Of a stretch of DNA of 15,548 nt, positions 1-6,610 are shown piece by piece. The stretch comes from an uncultured Actinomycetes bacterium (lineage in GTDB: Bacteria; Actinomycetota; Actinomycetes; Mycobacteriales; Mycobacteriaceae), in assembly GCA_903911165.1 (NCBI GenBank), contig CAIWCQ010000261.1:1-15548 (forward strand). Reading direction: 5' to 3'. The notes under the pieces were generated by a model, which worked only from the letters and a program-made list of their open reading frames with translations, was not told where the DNA came from and searched no databases. Both the position numbers and the translations under genes were made by a program. How positions within the stretch are numbered: position 1 is the stretch's first letter; each line of letters begins with the position of its first letter.

Positions 1-1502
1 ACGCCCCAGTGCGCGCGGTGTGCCGCCGACGTCCACACTTTCTGTCCGTTGAGCTTCCAACCGCCCTCGGCGCGGGTGGCTTTGGTGCGCAGGGCGGCCA
101 GATCCGATCCGGCACCAGGCTCACTGAACAGCTGGCACCAGATCAGCTCACCCCGCAGGGTCGCCGGAACGAACCGGTCGATCTGCTCGGCCGTGCCGTG
201 CTCGAGGATGGTCGGCACCGCCCACCAGCCGATGACCAGGTCGGGTCGCACGACGCCGGCGGCGGCGAGTTCGGTGTCGATGAGCAGTTGCTCGGCGGGC
301 AGCGCTTCGCGACCATAGGGCTTCGGCCAGTGCGGCGCCAGGAGGCCGTTGTCCGCCATCGCGACCTGGCGTTCGCGCTCCGGAAGGACGGCTACCTCCG
401 CGACCGCCGAGGAGATCTCCGGACGAAGATGAGCGACGGAGTCCAGATCGATATGCAACTCGCGGCGCACGCCCGCGAGCGTCAACTCAGCAACCCGGCG
501 CAGGTTGGCCGAACGGCCGCCGAGGAACTGGGCGATCCCGTAGGCGCGGCGGAGGTACAGGTGCGCGTCGTGTTCCCAGGTGATACCTATGCCGCCGAGG
601 ATCTGTATGCAATCTTTGGCGTTAGCCTTGGCGGCCTCGACTCCCGCACCGGCGGCGACCGCCGCCGCGATCGACAGCTGGGCGTCGGCGGCGTCGGAGG
701 TGACGATCGCCGCGGCCGATGCCGCGTCGGCGGCCGCTACCGAGATCTGCTGGGAGCGCAGAAGCATCTCCGCACACATGTGCTTGATGGCCTGGAAGCT
801 GCCGATCGGCTTGCCGAATTGCTCGCGAACCTTGGCGTATTCGGCGGCCGTCTCCAGAGTCCACCGCGCAACTCCGGCGGCCTCGGCAGCCATCAGGGTC
901 GCCGCAAGATCGGTAAACCGCCGACGCGATACGGCCAGTCGGGTCGCTGGCGCGGAGTCCAACGTGACCCGGGCCAACGAACGGGAAAAATCGGTGGCCG
1001 CCAAGGGTTCCACGGTCACGCCGTCAGCACCGGCGTCGAGGGCCACCACGTGATCGCCGACCGGCAACAGCAGCAGGCCGGTAACCGAAGCGCCGAGTAC
1101 GTGCTGAGCCGATCCGGACACCCGGCCGGACTCCTCGCGAAGGTCGGCGGTCAGGGCCGCACCCGCAGTCAGCTGCCCGGACGACAACGCTTGGAGGACG
1201 GCGGGATCGGTGACCACCAGTGAGGCCAGTGCCGTCGTGGCGACCGGGCCCGGGATCAGCGCCCGCGCCGCCTCCTCCACCATCGCGCAGAGGTCGATCA
1301 CCGAACCGCCCGCGCCGCCCGCACTCTCTTCGACGGCGACGCCGAACAGACCGAGTTCGGCGATCCCGTCATACACCGCCTGCCACGCGTCGCCTCGCCC
1401 GTGCTCGACGTCGCGGACGGTGTCCGGGGCGCCGGTACCGGCAGCCCAGCTTCGGATCAAGTCGCGGACGGCGAACTGTTCGTCGGTGATGGTGGCAGAC
1501 AC
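1..1502 (-). CDS. fadE34: FadE34-type acyl-CoA dehydrogenase (partial, 3' end outside window)
   Basis: The first 500 codons or so of a long acyl-CoA dehydrogenase, read on the minus strand; the C-terminus lies beyond the left edge. The family member in M. tuberculosis (FadE34/ChsE3) is about 700 residues, a fusion of two dehydrogenase-like halves, and acts in beta-oxidation of the cholesterol side chain. Visible here: a first half ending near residues 295-315 with ILGGIGITWEHDAHLYLRRA, then a second half with LLAPHWPKPYG and, around residues 445-475, IWCQLFSEPGAGSDLAALRT, the flavin/substrate loop typical of the family. The start is GTG at 1502 (SATITDEQF follows), with AGGAG at 1513-1509 six bases upstream; the ATG at 1516 is out of frame. 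It diverges from kstR across a KstR operator, which fits control by cholesterol. Family identity is strong; the substrate is inferred from the orthologue and context. Confidence 0.93.
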   Translation of the reverse strand, partial: MSATITDEQFAVRDLIRSWAAGTGAPDTVRDVEHGRGDAWQAVYDGIAELGLFGVAVEESAGGAGGSVIDLCAMVEEAARALIPGPVATTALASLVVTDPAVLQALSSGQLTAGAALTADLREESGRVSGSAQHVLGASVTGLLLLPVGDHVVALDAGADGVTVEPLAATDFSRSLARVTLDSAPATRLAVSRRRFTDLAATLMAAEAAGVARWTLETAAEYAKVREQFGKPIGSFQAIKHMCAEMLLRSQQISVAAADAASAAAIVTSDAADAQLSIAAAVAAGAGVEAAKANAKDCIQILGGIGITWEHDAHLYLRRAYGIAQFLGGRSANLRRVAELTLAGVRRELHIDLDSVAHLRPEISSAVAEVAVLPERERQVAMADNGLLAPHWPKPYGREALPAEQLLIDTELAAAGVVRPDLVIGWWAVPTILEHGTAEQIDRFVPATLRGELIWCQLFSEPGAGSDLAALRTKATRAEGGWKLNGQKVWTSAAHRAHWG

Positions 1503-1508
1503 CGTCGG

Positions 1509-1513
1509 CTCCT
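1509..1513 (-). promoter_or_regulatory. Ribosome binding site of fadE34
   Basis: AGGAG on the minus strand, six bases before the GTG at 1502. It decides this start over the out-of-frame ATG at 1516, which overlaps the motif. Confidence 0.6.
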
Positions 1514-1556
1514 CATGGTTCGGCGTGAGATGGGCTCAACAGACAACTGAACCCAC

Positions 1557-1570
1557 TAGAACGTGTTCTA
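1557..1570. promoter_or_regulatory. KstR operator between fadE34 and kstR
   Basis: TAGAACGTGTTCTA is a perfect inverted repeat (TAGAAC, two bases, GTTCTA). It fits the published KstR consensus TnnAACnnGTTnnA at every fixed position. It lies 54 bases before the fadE34 start and 63 before the kstR start, so a bound dimer could repress both divergent promoters and give kstR negative autoregulation. Release of KstR by CoA thioesters of cholesterol metabolites is known for the family. I found no second copy elsewhere in the window. Confidence 0.9.
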
Positions 1571-1633
1571 ATAGTGCCAGCGATCAAGCGTTAAGTCGAC
1601 ATCGGCCACCGCCCGCGGAGGGAGACGTCAGGA

Positions 1634-2302
1634 GTGTCGTCAGCAGTCCCCTCACCCGCCGGCGGCTCAGCGGCCGGTTCCCAGCCGCGCGAAGTAGTGC
1701 CGGTGTCGGTGCTCACCGAGTCGGAACTCGGCTCGGAGGCCCAGCGGGAGCGGCGGAAGCGAATCTTGGACGCGACATTGGCGATCGCCTCCAAGGGCGG
1801 CTTCGAGGCAGTCCAGATGCGCGCGGTGGCGGACCGCGCCGATGTCGCGGTCGGCACGCTGTACCGATATTTCCCCTCCAAAGTGCACCTGCTGGTGTCG
1901 GCGCTCGGCCGAGAGTTCGAGCGCATTGACGCCAAGACGGACCGGTCGGCGTTAACCGGAGCAACCCCCTATCATCGGCTGAGTTTCATGGTGGGCAAAC
2001 TCAACCGCGCGATGCAGCGAAACCCGTTGCTGACCGAGGCGATGACGCGCGCCTACGTCTTCGCCGACGCATCGGCCGCCGGCGAGGTCGACCACGTCGA
2101 GAAGATCATCGACGCGATGTTCGCCCGCGCTATGAGCGACGGCGAACCCACCGAAGATCAGTACCACATCGCGCGGGTCATCTCCGACGTGTGGCTGTCC
2201 AACCTGCTGGCGTGGCTCACCCGTCGGGCGTCGGCCAGCGACGTTGGCAAGCGCCTCGACCTCGCGGTCAGATTGCTCATCGGCAGCGACGAACTCTCGT
2301 AG
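1634..2302 (+). CDS. kstR: KstR, TetR-family repressor of cholesterol catabolism
   Basis: A TetR-type regulator with an N-terminal helix-turn-helix (about residues 40-85; MRAVADRADVAVGTLYRYF is the recognition region, followed by PSKVHLL) and an all-helical ligand and dimer domain ending TRRASASDVGKRLDLAVRLLIG. The sequence is nearly collinear with M. tuberculosis KstR (Rv3574), which represses the cholesterol regulon. The GTG at 1634 has GGAGGGAG nine bases upstream and gives 222 residues. A GTG at 1703 would give 199 residues, the length I recall for the M. tuberculosis protein, but has no visible ribosome binding site, so the N-terminal 23 residues (Ser/Ala/Pro/Gly-rich) are uncertain. It diverges from fadE34 and is convergent with the DUF4344 lipoprotein, with three bases between stops. 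Confidence 0.95.
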   Translation: MSSAVPSPAGGSAAGSQPREVVPVSVLTESELGSEAQRERRKRILDATLAIASKGGFEAVQMRAVADRADVAVGTLYRYFPSKVHLLVSALGREFERIDAKTDRSALTGATPYHRLSFMVGKLNRAMQRNPLLTEAMTRAYVFADASAAGEVDHVEKIIDAMFARAMSDGEPTEDQYHIARVISDVWLSNLLAWLTRRASASDVGKRLDLAVRLLIGSDELS

Positions 2303-2305
2303 CCG

Positions 2306-3139
2306 CTATTTGAGGTACGGGGCCAACAGCTTCGACCAGGCCTTGCTCAGTTGCTCGTATTCCTCTTGGCAACCGGCCGCCCGCTCTTCGGGCAACTGCT
2401 CGTCGGTGATCGTGTCAGCGACGGCGCCGGGGGCCCATCCGTAGATCCAGCATTTGAGGTTGAACATCCGGGTCTCATTGATCGAATGTGCGGCGGCGAA
2501 ATCGGCCGGGGCTACGCCGCCGCGTTGCAGTGCCCACAACTTGAACATCCGGGCGTAGTCCTCGGTGACCCGGCCAGGATCCGGGAAGTTCTTCAGGACG
2601 CCGTCGGGTTCCAGAATCGCGAACGCCGCGAGTTGATCCGCAACATCCTCTTCGCGACCGGTCACCGGGAGGTCGTAGAGCGAAATGACGGCGTGGCCAA
2701 GTTCGTGGAAGAACGTCCCGATCGTGGCGTTGGTCGCTTCCTCGAAGGAGTTCGGCGCGTCGTCATCGCCGAACAGGCGCAAACTCAGATCGACCAGTTC
2801 GTAGCAGATCTTTATTCTGCGGTCGGTGCTGTTCCAGGTGGCGTTGGCCTGCCCGCACTGTTCACCGACCAGCGCGACGTCACTGGGAAGCTTGAGGGCG
2901 GAGTTGACGTCAGCGGCCAGTTCCTCGAGCAGGCCCTTGTTCTTCATCAGATCGCGGCCGTGGATCGATTCGGGGGTGGTGGCATCCCCGTAGCTGACGA
3001 TCATTCGCCCGGGGTAGGGATCGACCTTGGCGGCGCCGCAACCGGCGATCACCAGTACGGCAATCACCAGTACGGCAATCAAAGTCGCGGCTCGCGAGGA
3101 TCCGCTGCCGAACCCGCGAGGCCCGAACCCAAGAAGCAC
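2306..3139 (-). CDS. DUF4344-type putative zinc metallopeptidase lipoprotein
   Basis: A 277-residue lipoprotein. Residues 18-33 form a hydrophobic signal segment ending in the lipobox VIAGC (Cys34), so the mature protein should sit on the outer face of the membrane. H145-E-L-G-H149 is a zinc-protease HExxH motif, and TGREEDVADQ at about 160-169 supplies a plausible third ligand; this layout matches the DUF4344 putative metallopeptidases. No substrate is known to me. The GTG start at 3139 has AGGAGAG at 3151-3145 upstream. The gene diverges from the metal ABC transporter operon, and its best -10 element abuts a Zur-like box, so it may be induced by zinc shortage. The signal-peptide hydrophobic core is encoded by a perfect 15-bp tandem duplication. 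The fold call is fairly sure; activity and role are inference. Confidence 0.8.
   Translation of the reverse strand: MLLGFGPRGFGSGSSRAATLIAVLVIAVLVIAGCGAAKVDPYPGRMIVSYGDATTPESIHGRDLMKNKGLLEELAADVNSALKLPSDVALVGEQCGQANATWNSTDRRIKICYELVDLSLRLFGDDDAPNSFEEATNATIGTFFHELGHAVISLYDLPVTGREEDVADQLAAFAILEPDGVLKNFPDPGRVTEDYARMFKLWALQRGGVAPADFAAAHSINETRMFNLKCWIYGWAPGAVADTITDEQLPEERAAGCQEEYEQLSKAWSKLLAPYLK
3048..3081. repeat. 15-bp tandem duplication in the signal-peptide coding region
   Basis: The unit ATCACCAGTACGGCA occurs at 3048-3062 and 3063-3077, followed by four bases of a third copy. On the minus strand it encodes the repeated AVLVI of the lipoprotein's hydrophobic core. Being a multiple of three, it lengthens the core without a frameshift. 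Confidence 0.85.
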
Positions 3140-3238
3140 TCAATCTCTCCTGCTCGCTCCGGTCGCCTGGACTATCTCTCCCGCGGCTGATGCTACGGCT
3201 TGCGCGATGCGCACAGCGGAACCGAGCGGCCGGAAAAC

Positions 3239-3244
3239 ATTTTA
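3239..3244 (-). promoter_or_regulatory. Putative -10 element of the DUF4344 lipoprotein gene
   Basis: TAAAAT on the minus strand fits the mycobacterial TANNNT -10 pattern and would give a leader of about 93 bases. It lies immediately beside the Zur-like box at 3246-3260, which would cover the -35/-10 spacer. No clear -35 is visible. Confidence 0.45.
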
Positions 3245-3245
3245 G

Positions 3246-3260
3246 TGAAAATGATTTTCA
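3246..3260. promoter_or_regulatory. Zur/Fur-type operator between lipoprotein and metal ABC operon
   Basis: TGAAAATGATTTTCA is a perfect 7-1-7 inverted repeat in otherwise GC-rich DNA. It closely resembles the AT-rich TGAAAATnATTTTCA boxes reported for mycobacterial Zur. It sits between the -10 elements of the two divergent genes, at about -20 to -34 for the transporter. The adjacent metal-uptake genes favour Zur over FurA or another Fur-family protein. The exact regulator is inference. Confidence 0.8.
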
Positions 3261-3267
3261 TTTGTAC

Positions 3268-3273
3268 TAGACT
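3268..3273 (+). promoter_or_regulatory. Putative -10 element of the metal ABC operon (leaderless)
   Basis: TAGACT fits TANNNT. With its last T at -7, transcription would begin at 3280, exactly the A of the ATG of the binding protein. No ribosome binding site precedes that ATG, so a leaderless mRNA, common in mycobacteria, is likely. Confidence 0.5.
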
Positions 3274-3279
3274 CCGGTG

Positions 3280-4200
3280 ATGCATAGTCGACGCGTCGCC
3301 GCCCTGTCGACACTTGTCCTGATCGCGAGCATCAGCGGATGCGGAGCCGATCGAAGGGCGGACTCGCCCCCACCGTCAAGCGCCTGCCCCACCACGCCGG
3401 TAGACGTGGTCGTCAGCGTCGATCAGTGGGGAGACATCGTCGGCGAACTCGGCGGCGCCTGCACTGCCGTGGTGACGGTACTGGCCAGTTCCTCGGTGGA
3501 CCCACACGATTACGAACCCTCGCCGGCCGACGCCGCGTCGTTCGCGGGCGCGAAACTCGTCGTGGTCAATGGTGCCGACTACGACCATTGGGCATCGGAT
3601 CTGGCCGCAACGTCGGCCCCTGCCGCACCGGTCGTCAGCGCCGCCGAGGTAACCCAGACCCCGGACGGCGCCAACCCGCACCTTTGGTACAGCCCCGCGG
3701 CCGTGACCGCCGTCGCTGATGCGGTCACCGCGGCACTGTCGAAGATCGATCCGGCCGCGGCCGAATACTTCACCGAACGGCGGGCGGCCTTCACCACAAC
3801 CATGGCGCCTTACTCAACGCTGATCGACACGATCAAGGCGGGCGCATCCGGCAAGTCCTATGCCGCCACTGAAAGCGTCTTCGACTATTCCGCCGAAGCG
3901 CTAGGCCTGGTCAACAAGACCCCCCAGGGATACCAGCGAGCGGCCGCCAACGAGTCCGAACCTGCGCCCGCGGACATCGAGGCGTTCCGGAAAGCGTTGG
4001 CCAACAGCCAAATCGACGTCCTCATCTACAACACCCAGACCGAGGGATCGATACCGGAACAGATTCGCGCCGCGGCCGAGGAAAACGGGGTCCCGGTGGT
4101 CGACGTCACCGAGACGGTGCCACCCGGTGAGACGACTTTCGTCGGCTGGCAGGACAAGCAACTCACCGCGCTGGCCCGGGCCCTCGGTGTCACCGACTGA
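3280..4200 (+). CDS. znuA: Metal-binding lipoprotein of an ABC importer (ZnuA/cluster A-I family)
   Basis: A 306-residue extracytoplasmic binding protein, expected to capture Zn(II) (or Mn(II)) at the cell surface. Signal segment residues 6-20, lipobox SISGC with Cys21. Candidate ligands: His76 (DPHDYEPSPAD), His134 (NPHLWYSP), Glu197 (ATESVFDY, in the place of the third ligand) and an acidic residue in DVTETVP near residue 275. There is no His/Asp-rich loop like that of many ZnuA proteins. It heads an operon with the ATPase and permease; its stop overlaps the ATPase start by 14 bases. ATG 3280 is chosen because it coincides with the predicted transcription start; GTG 3277 adds one residue. 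The Zur-like box immediately upstream favours zinc, while Glu in place of the third His is more like manganese binders. The symbol is by family and context. Confidence 0.85.
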   Translation: MHSRRVAALSTLVLIASISGCGADRRADSPPPSSACPTTPVDVVVSVDQWGDIVGELGGACTAVVTVLASSSVDPHDYEPSPADAASFAGAKLVVVNGADYDHWASDLAATSAPAAPVVSAAEVTQTPDGANPHLWYSPAAVTAVADAVTAALSKIDPAAAEYFTERRAAFTTTMAPYSTLIDTIKAGASGKSYAATESVFDYSAEALGLVNKTPQGYQRAAANESEPAPADIEAFRKALANSQIDVLIYNTQTEGSIPEQIRAAAEENGVPVVDVTETVPPGETTFVGWQDKQLTALARALGVTD

Positions 4201-4966
4201 CACCGACATCGCCCTTGCGTTCACCGATGTCAGCGCCGAGCGCGGCGGCCGGCTGATCTGGTCGGAGGCCACCTTCGACGTGCCCGCCGGAGGCATTGTG
4301 GCGGTGATCGGTCCCAATGGTTCGGGGAAGACGACCCTGCTTCAGATGATCCTGGGCCTGCACGCCCCCGCATCCGGCGAACTGTTGGTGTTCGACCAGG
4401 AACCGGGTGAGAACAACGACCGGATCGGATACGTACCGCAGCACTACGCGGCCGGGGCCGGCGAGGCTATTCGCGCTACCGACGCAGTGCTGCTGGGATT
4501 GGTCGGCAATCACTGGGGCCTGGGTCGGGCAAGCACGCAACAGCGCGCACAGGTCGACGAGGCACTGGCTGAGGTCGAGGCCACCGCGTTCGCCACCAAG
4601 CGTCTCTCCACGCTCTCCGGCGGGCAACGCCAACGGGTGGCGATCGCCGAGGCGATTGTTTCCAAACCCCGCCTACTGATTCTCGACGAACCGTTGGCGT
4701 CGCTGGACCTGCGAAGCCAACGCGAGATCGTCAACCTGCTCGCTGATCTGCACCGCAAACTGGCCGCCACCGTCCTGGTGGTCGCCCACGACATCAACCC
4801 GCTGTTGCCGATTCTGGATAGCGCGATCTACATCCTCGACCAACACCCGCACTATGCCCCGATCAACACGGTGATCGACGATGCCCTGCTGACACATCTG
4901 TACGGAACGCCGGTACGGGTCGCCCACACCGCGCAGGGTGATCTCTACATGCGAAGTGTGCTGTGA
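4187..4966 (+). CDS. znuC: Metal ABC transporter ATP-binding protein
   Basis: The cytoplasmic ATPase that drives metal import. Starting from GTG 4187 it has 259 residues, typical of the family. All ABC motifs are intact: Walker A GPNGSGKTT (42-50), Q-loop in YVPQHYA, signature LSGGQRQRVAIAEA from residue 143, Walker B LLILDE ending at Asp167-Glu168, D-loop LASLD, and switch His201 (VVAHD). The frame is open upstream to 4127, but that extension would lie wholly inside the binding-protein gene and its sequence does not resemble an ABC N-terminus; GTG 4187 overlaps the upstream stop by only 14 bases, consistent with translational coupling. It overlaps the permease start by four bases. The metal (zinc) is inferred from operon and operator. 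Confidence 0.88.
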   Translation: MSPTDTDIALAFTDVSAERGGRLIWSEATFDVPAGGIVAVIGPNGSGKTTLLQMILGLHAPASGELLVFDQEPGENNDRIGYVPQHYAAGAGEAIRATDAVLLGLVGNHWGLGRASTQQRAQVDEALAEVEATAFATKRLSTLSGGQRQRVAIAEAIVSKPRLLILDEPLASLDLRSQREIVNLLADLHRKLAATVLVVAHDINPLLPILDSAIYILDQHPHYAPINTVIDDALLTHLYGTPVRVAHTAQGDLYMRSVL

Positions 4967-5826
4967 GTACCGCCGTCGTGGCGCTGGGCTACCAGGACAA
5001 CTGGCGAGAAATTCTGATGTCTCCCTTCATGCGCAACGCTCTGCTCGGAGGCACCATCATCGCCCTGGCCGCTGGGCTGATCGGCTACTTCATCATCATC
5101 CGCCGCAACGCGTTCGCGGCACACGCGCTGGCCCATATCGGTCTGCCCGGGGCCACCGGAGCCGTCCTCATCGGGCTGCCGCCGGTGCTCGGACTCGGGG
5201 TGTTCTGCCTCGGCGGCGCGTTGGTCATCGGCGCCCTCGGCTCGCGTGCCGATGATCGCGATGTGGTCACCGGGACCACGCTGGCATTCGCCACCGGACT
5301 GGGTTTGTTCTTCAACTCGCTCGCGACGAAAAGCTCCAGCACCATGACCAACGTCCTCTTCGGCAACCTGTTGGCGATTTCCCGTGCTCAGCTGGTGGCC
5401 TTCGCGTTCCTGCTGGCGGTGCTGGCCTTGAGTATCGGCGTCTGCTACCGCCCATTGCTGTTCAGCTCGGTGAACGCGCCGGTCGCCGAGGCCAAGGGTG
5501 TGCCGGTGCGCGCGCTGTCGATCGTCTTCATGGTGTTGTTGGCAGGGGCGGTGACGATGGCCGTGCAGGTGGTCGGGACGCTGCTGCTGTTCGCCCTGAT
5601 CGTCACACCGGCCGCGACCGCGATCATGCTTACCCCGCGGCCCGTGGCCGCGATGACGATCTCCGCCGTCATCAGCGTGTTCTCGGTATGGGCCGGTCTC
5701 GGCGCGTCGGCGATGTTCAACACCCCGCCCAGTTTCCTGATCGTCACCATCGCCTGCGCCATCTGGCTGGCGATCTGGATCGCCGATCGGCGGCAGACCC
5801 GCCGCACGGTCGCATCGACTCCTTAG
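4963..5826 (+). CDS. znuB: Metal ABC transporter permease (ABC-3 family)
   Basis: A 287-residue integral membrane protein with about eight hydrophobic segments (for example ALLGGTIIALAAGLIGYFIII near 26-46, PPVLGLGVFCLGGALVIGAL near 73-92, LLLFALIVTPAATAIML near 205-221). It matches the ABC-3 permease family of ZnuB/MntB, including HALAHIGLPGATGA near residues 54-67 and the VQVVGTLLLFALIVTPAA stretch. It forms the membrane channel for the importer with the preceding ATPase. The GTG start overlaps the ATPase stop (GTGA), so translation is coupled. The short basic C-terminus (RRQTRRT) is cytoplasmic by the positive-inside rule. The pxpA-like gene starts nine bases after its stop. Confidence 0.88.
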   Translation: MSTAVVALGYQDNWREILMSPFMRNALLGGTIIALAAGLIGYFIIIRRNAFAAHALAHIGLPGATGAVLIGLPPVLGLGVFCLGGALVIGALGSRADDRDVVTGTTLAFATGLGLFFNSLATKSSSTMTNVLFGNLLAISRAQLVAFAFLLAVLALSIGVCYRPLLFSSVNAPVAEAKGVPVRALSIVFMVLLAGAVTMAVQVVGTLLLFALIVTPAATAIMLTPRPVAAMTISAVISVFSVWAGLGASAMFNTPPSFLIVTIACAIWLAIWIADRRQTRRTVASTP

Positions 5827-5835
5827 GCTGGGCGG

Positions 5836-6594
5836 GTGACCGCAGTCGACCTCAACGCCGATCTCGCCGAGGGATTCGGGATCTGGGAACTCGGCGATGA
5901 CGACGCCCTGCTCGATATCGTCACCAGCGCCAACCTCGCCTGCGGTTTTCATGCTGGAAACCCGGTGGGTCTGGCACGCACCTGCCGGTCCGCCGCCGAG
6001 CGCGGCGTGCGAATCGGTGCACAAGTCGGCTACTTCGATCTCGCCGGATTCGGCCGACGCCGGATCGAGGTCGCACCGGACGAACTGAGCGCCGACGTGA
6101 TCTACCAGATCGGTGCGCTGCAGGCACTGGCCCGGGCCGCCGGAACAACCTTGGGATACGTCAAACCACATGGCGCGCTGTACAACACGATCGTTACGGA
6201 CAGCGAGCAGGCGCGGGCCGTCGCTAATGCCGTTAACGCGGCGGACCCGGAACTCCCGGTACTCGGTTTGGCTGGCTCGGTGTTCTTCACCGAGGCCAGA
6301 CGGCTGGGCCTACGGACCGTTGCCGAAGCTTTCGCTGACCGCGCCTATCAACCCGACGGACAGCTCGTACCCCGCAGTGATCCGGGCGCGGTGTTGCACG
6401 ACCCGGTGCAGATCGCCGAGCGGGTGCTGTCCATGGCAAAAACCGGAACCGTCACCGCCGTCGACGGTTCGGTGATCGGTATTGAGTTGGAATCGATTTG
6501 CGTTCATGGTGATTCGCCAGGCGCGGTAAAGATCGCCGGTGCCGTGCGCGACCGGTTGCGCTCCGAGGGAATCGAGTTGGCGGCATTCACCTAA
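5836..6594 (+). CDS. pxpA: LamB/YcsF-family protein, 5-oxoprolinase subunit A-like
   Basis: A 252-residue soluble protein of the LamB/YcsF family. Conserved signatures are intact: DLNADLAEGFGIWELGDDDALL at the N-terminus, TSANLACGFHAGN (residues 30-42), GAQVGYFDLAGFGRR, GYVKPHGALYN, EAFADRAYQPDGQLVPR and ICVHGDSPGA near the C-terminus. In other bacteria PxpA works with PxpB and PxpC in ATP-dependent cleavage of 5-oxoproline to glutamate. No pxpB or pxpC is in this window, so either they lie elsewhere or this copy has a different task. The GTG start is nine bases after the permease stop, so it is probably the last gene of the metal-uptake operon. It is convergent with the methyltransferase gene, 16 bases apart. 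Confidence 0.87.
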   Translation: MTAVDLNADLAEGFGIWELGDDDALLDIVTSANLACGFHAGNPVGLARTCRSAAERGVRIGAQVGYFDLAGFGRRRIEVAPDELSADVIYQIGALQALARAAGTTLGYVKPHGALYNTIVTDSEQARAVANAVNAADPELPVLGLAGSVFFTEARRLGLRTVAEAFADRAYQPDGQLVPRSDPGAVLHDPVQIAERVLSMAKTGTVTAVDGSVIGIELESICVHGDSPGAVKIAGAVRDRLRSEGIELAAFT

Positions 6595-6610
6595 CCGAAC
6601 TGGACTGCAG

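Noticed and set aside
9..1223. 404-residue plus-strand open frame
   Set aside because: It is antisense to fadE34, whose minus-strand translation shows clear acyl-CoA dehydrogenase motifs; the plus frame has no recognisable domain and Arg/Gly-rich composition.
1532..1554. Imperfect inverted repeat GGGCTCA...TGAACCC near the KstR operator
   Set aside because: One mismatch in seven and no known regulator; likely chance beside the much better KstR site.
4945..6171. 408-residue minus-strand open frame
   Set aside because: Antisense to the permease and pxpA genes; rich in Gly, Asp, His and Arg with no domain.
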